In this document: piece after piece, positions 35,308 through 43,228 of the stretch
Layout: each line of letters begins with the position of its first letter
Numbering within the stretch: position 1 is the first letter of the stretch
NCBI GenBank assembly: GCA_949987565.1
Contig: OX465114.1
Coordinates: 2,648,474-2,712,473 of the forward strand
Length of the DNA stretch: 64,000 bases
Direction of reading: 5' to 3'
Source of the DNA: Luidia sarsii
Lineage: Eukaryota > Echinodermata > Asteroidea > Paxillosida > Luidiidae
Program-made: the position numbers and the translations under genes
The notes under the pieces: model-generated
What the model was told of the DNA's origin: nothing
The model's database searches: none
The model's input: the letters and a program-made list of their open reading frames with translations, nothing else

Positions 35308-35433
35308 GGCCGCGTCCGAAACGGGCTTCCAGAGCTACGGCTATAGGGCTATTGTCTTCGCATCTCCGTGTATTTCCTAGGTCTAGGGGAAGACCTAGAC
35401 CTAGCTCTCTAGACGCCCGTTTCGGACACGGCC
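35308..35433. mobile_element. 126-bp MITE
   Basis: Terminal inverted repeats are GGCCGCGTCCGAAACGGGC at the left and GCCCGTTTCGGACACGGCC at the right. The type resembles PIF/Harbinger MITE ends (family assignment from termini only). Confidence 0.8.
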
Positions 35434-36791
35434 GAAGTCTCCCGATAATTGTCTGTGAAGTGACAACACGATTTTTGGAGCCTAAACAAGTTTCTATACG
35501 CCTATAATATAGAGGTTGTTTTCAGTCACAACTTTTTTGACGGTCGGCGTTCAATTCACGCGTATGTACGCGGAACGCGCGCGCCTTCGAGTCATCAGAA
35601 TGTCCAATGGAAACACTCAGATTGGATATTTGCATGCGCGTCCGCGTATTTGGACGCTCCTGTGGATATGCTAATTAGCCTTTGGCGGTCAGGTGACGTC
35701 ATGTGAAAAACGTCTATTGATGCTCTAGACCCCAAACATGAAAGATGAGTGAGCTGTTGGGTTGTTCCAAAATTAGTTGCTGGAGTGTGAACGCACTTCG
35801 GGTTATATTTTACTTCATGAATTTGTTTTCTCCAGGAACCAGTGGCGGCTCCCAGAGACACATTGAAAGTACTTTTCTCGTTCCAGTTGAATGCATGAAA
35901 ATGTTTGTGGATTTGTTCCGGTTTAGTTCATTAGGCCTTAGATACCTTCGACAAAGCCGGCTATGAAATGAATGTGTAGGGCAAGGTATGTCCCATCGCT
36001 CTGCTGGTACCGTAAACGTGTTTGCTTTATGACGAAATCACAGTCGGTATTGTTGTCTTTGAACCTATTGTCATTTGCTCGAAACATGAGGATTTTGTTC
36101 GTAAAGAAAACGGAAAGCCACAATCGGGGCCTAGGCCGGAATGTTTTACTTGACCGCGTTTACCTATAGGCCAGGCGGTTTTGTAAAACCTTTCCCATAG
36201 GCCTATAGGTAAGAAGAAAACGAAGCAATGATTACCTTTCGCTTTGGACAAGTTTCCGATATACTTTTGCTAAGTATGAAGTAAATTTGGATCTTCGGTG
36301 CATGGAGAACTGGATTTATTTGAGCGGATGTTGCTGCGTGTAGTCCAAGCAGTATGTAGGTAATTGGTCTAGTTTTTTTATGCTATTGGCCTAGGCTTAC
36401 TCTATCGCACTGTACAGACAGCAGCTAATCCAATTTCCAAGTTTGTGAAGTTGACCCCCACTCCTCCTTACACACAAAAAAACAAACCCGGGAGTTCTGA
36501 TACTTTTCAAAACCAGTAACATACTTCCATTATCTCACCATCTGCGTAGCCTACATACTGCGCTGACTAACACTAATCCATTATACAACATTCTGCCCAT
36601 GATGTGCTTTAGCCTACATGTTTGACTAGTACTAGGCCTATGGGCTAGTTTAGGGGCTGTAATGCAGTCCATAATGTTTAAGTTTGTTCCTGTTTCGACT
36701 GCTCTTTGGATACGATAATCAACCACACATGGTTTGAATGGTCTTGTCTGCATGTGCTGAATCTAACGAGTTTCACAACAGTCTGCACCAC

Positions 36792-37128
36792 GTCGTACTC
36801 TCTCAGTGCAAAAGAGTGAATAATTATTGACACTCTCTCGAGGAATGAAAATCGCTCCGAAAAGCCAGAACCGCTCAAAAAGAGTGAAAAACTCTGCAAA
36901 AGATGTGAAAACCGCTCGGAGTGGAGTGAAATGGAGGACCACTCGAAAAAGAGTTCCTCAATATGGCTCCTCTATAGAGTGGTGTTTGACTCCATTCTTA
37001 GCGGTTTCCAAACCTCTTCTAGTGGTTTCCGGTCTTTTTGAGCGGTTTTGGCTTTTCTTTAGGAAATTTCACTCTTTGGGCGAGTGGATTATTCACCTTT
37101 TGCATTATTTTAGAGAGTAGGGTACGAC
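36792..37128. mobile_element. ~337-bp fold-back MITE
   Basis: The left end GTCGTACTCTCTCAGTGCAA...GAGTGAATAAT pairs with the right end ATTATTCACCTTTTGCAT...GAGAGTAGGGTACGAC. Inner arms with CCAGAACCGCTCAAAAAG / CTTTTTGAGCGGTTTTGG also pair. Confidence 0.8.
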
Positions 37129-37179
37129 CTCGAGTGTTTCAACGGCCTGATCACACTGTTTGCAGACTACTGACTGACT

Positions 37180-37720
37180 GAAAACTGCCAAATGTAGACC
37201 TTTCATAGATGAAGGTTTGCAACTTTGGTGGAAATATGAAGTGGAAGGTTTGCGGCGATCCCATGTATGTACACCATCTCTTAAGAGGAGTATGATAAGA
37301 CTTGAAGGTTTGTATGGTGGAAATACTTAGTGGAAGGTTTGCGATGACACCATGTAACACTTCTCTTTCAAGAAGGAGTGTGGCTCTAATACTGAGTCAA
37401 CGTTTCGGGTAGTGTGTACTTTGCTCCTCGTCGGGAGACTGTGTGTACTCTGATATCGTCTCCTGACAACGGCAAGAGTACACACTCCCGAAACGTTGAG
37501 TTACCGGCGCTTTTTAGAGCCATACTCCTTCTTGAAAGAGAAGTGTAACATGGTGTCATCGCAAACCTTCAACTCTGCCTGTCTCCTCATGGCGGGCAGA
37601 GTACACACGACCCGAAACGTTGATTACCGGCTCTTTTTAGAGCCATAGGCCTACTCCTTAACGAAAGAGAAGTGTTACATGGTGTCATCGCAAACCTTCC
37701 TTTCTTGAAGGCATAGTTCG
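37180..37720. repeat. Cluster of inverted and direct copies of the GGAAGGTTTGCGGTGACACC family
   Basis: At least four copies in both orientations carry TGGAAGGTTTGCGATGACAC, CACTTCTCTTTCAAGAAGGA, GTGTGGCTCT and AACGTTTCGGGTAGTGTGTA. Related fragments lie at 16590-16700, 18885-18990, 33545 and 34190-34440. Confidence 0.7.
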
Positions 37721-37845
37721 GACAAAAAGAGATGATAAGAGGGGAGGAGGATAGGAACGGAGACAAGGGCAGAGGAAGGGCAGGCTAGGATGAACGCCAA
37801 GGAAAAAAACAGCAGAGGAACATTCGCAATGAAATTCGAAGATGT

Positions 37846-37851
37846 TTTATT
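37846..37851 (-). terminator. Probable polyadenylation signal of gene B
   Basis: TTTATT on the plus strand is AATAAA on the minus strand. It lies about 570 bp past the SECIS candidate of gene B. The choice among AT-rich signals is uncertain. Confidence 0.3.
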
Positions 37852-38422
37852 CCGAAGTCAATGAGCTACAAATTGGAGCCCCGTCGGGTAACTCACGAAA
37901 TTCGTTTATGCGCAACCACGCCATAATGACCAATGGGGTGTGTCACGTGATTTAACGTCATCACGTCATGTGATAATGCAGTAGTATCCCTGTAATACTT
38001 AGCATATCATTTGCAGAAGGTGAACCATGTCGGTAAATATCACGTTACCCGTGAAATTCCTGATTCCTGAATATTTCCACCCGTTCTTAAACGACATTCG
38101 ACGGTAGAAATATTCCTTTTGGAGTAATATGAGATATTGTGCACAACCTTACTGATTATAATGAACTAGAATTATGCAACATTACGAAATTGAGAGAGCC
38201 CAACGTTTCGACCGCAGGTTCTTCTCAAAGCTAGGATGAAACGTTTTAAACCTTTCTTCACTCCAATCTTCTCTATTGTTGCCATCGATATTCTGTTAAC
38301 CTTTCCCCCTTAATTTTAATCAAAAAAATCAAGACTAAAAACCCAAGAGTAAACAATGATGCAGACAAAAAAGCGCTGGTTTGTGTGACGAAGGTTGTGA
38401 ACTTGAAAAATGAAAGTTTAAT

Positions 38423-38474
38423 ATCAAACCAAGAGGGCGCCACCCACGGTGAACATTTGCCAATTGGTCGTCAT
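38423..38474 (-). ncRNA. SECIS element candidate of gene B
   Basis: On the minus strand, AUGA (38474-38471) is followed by a 12-nt strand with GACCAAUUGG, AAA (38458-38456), a mini-stem CACC/GGUG, the returning strand ...CUCUUGGUU and UGAU (38426-38423). GACCAA pairs with UUGGUU, then two mismatches, then GG with CC. Design and parts of the sequence (CGACCA...GGUUUGAU) are shared with the gene A SECIS. It lies about 1.28 kb after the stop codon. The helix is weaker than that of A. Confidence 0.68.
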
Positions 38475-38641
38475 ACGTCATTCCTTGAAGTTCACAACCT
38501 CCTCACAATAATTTTTATACTAAAAAAACCTTGCGCTAGCAATAGAGGGCGCTGCAGAGATCGGCGCCGCGAATCGACAATTACAAATTATTGACTGAGA
38601 ATGTTCGTTTGTGACTTCTGACTATAGCCTTATGTCATTTT

Positions 38642-39749
38642 CTATTCTTTTTCCTCAGCCTTAGGCATAACTTCTTCCTTGAAAATTAATGTAATCCCAT
38701 CTAGAGAAGGTCTCGATCTGGCTCGGGCTTTGGCCCTGTCGTTCCTAACCTGAAAGTACAGGCTGCGGTTGGTCGCTGTGTGTGTGCAGAGGTCATTGCC
38801 CTGCTGGGTATTGTACCGAGTATTCACCTGGAAGCTGTGGTCGACAGCTTGTTTCTCAATAAAGACCCGTGTTTCTATGGTAATAGAAATGAAGACCGAA
38901 GCCAAAGACCGATAATAAGCCGTGGGCTTCTTTCCAAACCACGGCCCTGGCATCAGCCTTTGGCTTTGATTTTTGAGAACTTAACCCATTTTTGGGGGGT
39001 AAAGAAAGGCTCCAAGGACCTTTTCCAAAACCCGGCTTAGGCTCAGGCTCCGGCTTTGTCTCTAGTTCTTTCATCCATTTCGAATACAAGGCGTTGAAAA
39101 TTGAAAGCCTTTTGCTTCAATTTTTTTTAATCCTATAGCCTACTGCTTTTTGAAAAAAAATCCTAAGCTTCAACTTCAGGCTGTGTTTTCAGCTTTTGGG
39201 TAACATCTTTCTGGAATTCCCATACCGGTTCTTGCTTTCCCCCTGCCTACGATCTTGCCCTTTTTAAAAGGAATCGTTAATTCCTATCTCCGGCCTTCCT
39301 GAGTCCCTCTCTATCCTCTCTGTTCACTAGCCCCATAACCTTGAGTGGCTTTTCATGAACGCAGTGGCTGTTATGGCAGTCGTCCGTGTGGTTCCCTGAC
39401 TTGATTGTATTTCGTCAGCATTGCAGGCTGGTTGAACCAGTCTATTAGCTGATAGTCTTGTTCCAAGAGCTAAACATATTGACAAATACTATGAAGTCAG
39501 GGAACCACACGGACGACTGCCGTAACAACAGCCACTGCGTTTCATGAAACCCTTGTTTGGGGCGATTTTGCATTCCAAAAACAGAGACGAAGCCGGAGCC
39601 GAAGCCTAAGCCGGGTTTTGAAAAAAGGCCCAAGTTTCAACTTGAGTAAAGAGCCCCCAACATGTGTTTTAAGCTTTTGCACGGCAGAGACCCAGACGGG
39701 GTCGGGAGACACTAAAAGGCCTTCTTTCCGATCGTCAAGAGCCTATTCT
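38642..39749 (-). other. 3'UTR of gene B with dispersed repeats
   Basis: Besides the MITE at 39360-39539, it holds copies of a CCGGCTTAGGCTCAGGCTCC family (39030-39070, 39590-39620) that recur at 18600, 19020, 50980-51060 and 56690-56880. Confidence 0.5.
39360..39539. mobile_element. MITE, copy 2 (3'UTR of gene B), with 9-bp target duplication
   Basis: Terminal inverted repeats CGCAGTGGCTGTT...CAGTCGTCCGTGTGG pair with their complements at the right end. The element is flanked on both sides by TTTCATGAA (39351-39359 and 39540-39548), an exact 9-bp duplication. A 9-bp duplication suggests a Mutator-like class; that assignment is inference. The insertion lies between the stop codon and the SECIS candidate of gene B. 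Confidence 0.88.
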
Positions 39750-40004
39750 TATCCCAATCGTGTCCGAAGCCAAGAGCGCGCCTCGTCCGTCATGAGCACG
39801 TCCGGCTCGTCCAACTGCATCTCAATGTTGCGCCCGATGAAGGCCACTCTGCCGCCCTCAACGACGAGGATGCGGTCTGGGTGCGCGTCGAAGGCCTTCG
39901 CGAAGCCGTTGTCCATCGTGTCAAGCACCAGTCTGACTTGGGTCAGGCACGTGACGTCATCGGTGAATGTCTGATGGTGCTTGGCGTCGATGGTCATCAG
40001 CTTA
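39749..40004 (-). CDS. DIO-like: Gene B terminal exon (equals gene A exons 5+6)
   Basis: The acceptor is ATTCGGCAG; the split CG|T codon gives Arg242. It has 84 further codons and TAA, with FTDD, LVLDTMDNGFAKAFDAHPDR and ILVVEGGRVAFIG in one exon, so the intron present in gene A is absent here. Confidence 0.87.
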
Positions 40005-43000
40005 CTGCCGAATAAAAATTGTTTTAAAAATAATAATAAATTGATGGATTGACGGAAAAACTATGCGATCAGATTTTGATGTTGAAAATGAGACAGCTTA
40101 TTGCAAACCACTTTTGAAGACCGTGTGTATACACTGGATCCCGAGTGGAGGATCAGAGCATTATGGGGAGATCAACGCGAGTGTAAACGCCCACGCGATC
40201 AGTATCCGATCCCGGCATCTAATCCACCTCTCGGGATCGGACCCGGATCTGATCCCTCGTGCCGGATCAGCATCCGAGTGTAAACTAGTTTTGTAAGAGT
40301 CATAATGGATATCATTATCATTATGAATCAATGCCTTGAAGCCACGTGAACAAAGCACGTGTTCTTGTATAGGTCTGTCCATCACAGCGGTTGGCAAAAA
40401 CTGTGGTCGAAGTTGAAAGGAAGCGAGAGTTAAGCTTGATGATCTTAATATAGAATAGGAGCCGATATATGCGACTACACTATGTAGCTTTACATTACTA
40501 TCATTATCATTATTATCATTTATTTATTCGATCAATGAAAACAAACAAGTACATTCAAGGTGAGAATGGTCATCCATCATGGGCATTCAAGATGAGAGAT
40601 GAATTGTTGAATCAATACCAATCAAGGGGAATAGACGTAGAGAGGTGACAGTAGGTCAGGATGAGATGGGGAAGAGATAGGGGCAAGGACTGGGGATGTA
40701 TGTAAGGGAACAGATTAGGGAGGAGGGCAAGAGGGAAAGTTGGTGTGAGTACATCAAGCTGAGTAAGGACAATCCAATCTAAGACTGCCAGGAGGAACAC
40801 AAATAAAAAACACTGACTCAAAAGCCTGTTCCTCCAGTCTTAGGTTGGTGAAATAACTAACAAACTATCTCTGCCTTTGAGAAAGGTCCTGCTAGGATCG
40901 AAACGTGAGGCCCTCTAAATTTTGAGATTTGCATTTTGGTAATTTTAGTAGGTAAGCCGTTTGCAACATTTTTGTATATCACTTTATACTTCAAATGCAA
41001 GTCAATGATGTGTTTAAGATGAATCGTCCAGATGAGTATAGGTTTACAGACGGCCAATGGTCCCTCTAGTCGTGCGATGCTTTCCTGTCCTTCAGGCCTA
41101 TGATACTCACCGCGCTGACTCCTGCCTGTCCTGTGCAGTGGCGTGCTCGGTGGTGGTGTTGAGCTCCAGCCCGAAGTTCCAGCGACCGGCCGGGTGCGCC
41201 TCGGCCAGGTACACGCACAGGAAGTCGACCCTGTCCTGGAATTCTCTGAAGAGCGCCCTCAGAGAGCCTCCCAAGACGCAGGCCTGTGTACGGATGCACC
41301 GACGACGGCAAAAAAGTGCATGAGATCAGTGATGGGTTCAACGGAGTGTCACTGAACACCTGGCCCAATTTCATAGAAGTCTTCCCGTGTATACAGGAGT
41401 ATACAAAGCACATTACTATGCGATGTCAATTGCTCCTGACTTGTATTCCGCTGAATCTTTACTCAGCATGACTCACAAGGGTAGTGTGGGTTGGCAAAGT
41501 GATTTTGTGATTTTATATCCTTGTCTCTACAAAACGTATTACTTACAACTTGTAAATGTCCAATTGATTTGCGCATGCCAGATGATTTTTGTTTGTCGCT
41601 TTTGAACACGTTGCTTCAAGTTTCATCGAAATTTGTTTCCCTTGGTAAGCAAAATAAGGTTTATCTGTTTCGACGTCTGCCTTTGAAAAAGACCCAGACT
41701 CTAAATATTTATGAGTTTCGTATAATTTTTGGTCATTTAAGTCAGTAAAGAGATTTTTTTTAAATCATTCTTTAAACTTCCATTACCGGTATATCATCTG
41801 AAAATCAAAATCAAAGATTGTTGATATCTTGCAAAGTGACCTGGTCGAGAAATTGTCAATTTTCTGATGAGAAATGTCCGTAGATATGAATGTGTTTCTA
41901 ACACATGCACAGCCAACAGTACCATTAGCAAGTACACCATGCTGACCTGAAATGGGGGTCAGGAAAGAGAGGAGGCGATCATACATAGAGGGCGCTCTTT
42001 ATGAGTGTGCAAGCTGGACAGCGTCACCTCCTCGTTGGCCATGGTGAGCAGTCGAGGGTCTTCCATTGGGGAGCCCAGCTGGAGGGGAGGGCCAAAGCTG
42101 TGGATGAAGACGATGAACTGAGACACGGCCTTGAGCACCTGCGGGGGTAGAGAGCAGGATTGAGTTCAAAATGTTTACTCAGAAATCAGAAATCAGAAAT
42201 CAGAAATCAGAAATCAGAAATCAGAAATCAGAAATCAGAAATCAGAAATCAGAAATCAGAAATCAGAAATCAGAAATCAGAAATCAGAAATCAGAAATCA
42301 GAAATCAGAAATCAGAAATCAGAAATCAGGAATCAGAAATCAGAAATCAGGAATCAGAAATCAGAACTTATGAACAGAAAACAGAAATCACTACATCATT
42401 ATTCCTCGAACGATTCATAAGGCCGCTAATTGATTAGCAGGTGGTTTTGTTCCAGAAGTCCTCGTAAATCTTTTTTAGCAATTAATTGATCCTCCATCTG
42501 TTTACACCAAGTTAGGTTTTTCTATACATAATTTAATAGAGGGGCTGACATTTCGATCCTATATAGCAGGACCTTCCTCAAAGAGAAATTGTTGGTCATG
42601 TAAGACAGTTACAAGTCTAATACAGCATTGGGAAGATCGGGAAACATCGATCTAATTTACACAGTTTGTAGATGGTCATGTTAGAATCCTCATGTTGAAA
42701 TCTCACGGTCTGGGATGCTGTACTTCTCGAGAAATCTTCACTCAAACATCGACAAATAGTTTATTATTCGCGAGTAATAAACTACAGAAGGGTACAAAAA
42801 CCGTGACTTTTTTTTGCATTTTTCTACTTTCTCAGATTACCATTTGAGCTAAAACCTTCGCAGGATTTCTTTTTTGGAATGTTGAATGGTTTACCACACT
42901 TTAACTGTGGCAATTGTTTGACCTTTACCAATGATGTATAGGGACTTTAACAGTTGGTAAGAATAATCGGTATTACGTCTGTTTTGATAGTAATTTTCTC

Positions 43001-43194
43001 GAGACTCGTTTTGCTCTTACCGCGGGATCGAATCGCCACTTGTAGTACACCACCTTCAGTATTCCTGGGAATTTGCTCCAGTCAGATATGCTTGATGCAA
43101 GGCCTAGTTCCTCTATAGTCAACCTGTCGACAGACTCCAGGGTGTTCTGGAGCAAAGGAAACACGGACGGGGTTTATTGATATGGCCCCCCCAC

Positions 43195-43228
<34 letters not shown>

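Noticed and set aside
42160..42437. Frames of repeated Arg-Asn-Gln-Lys-Ser-Glu-Ile
   Set aside because: Produced by the 7-bp microsatellite; no splice context or conserved sequence.
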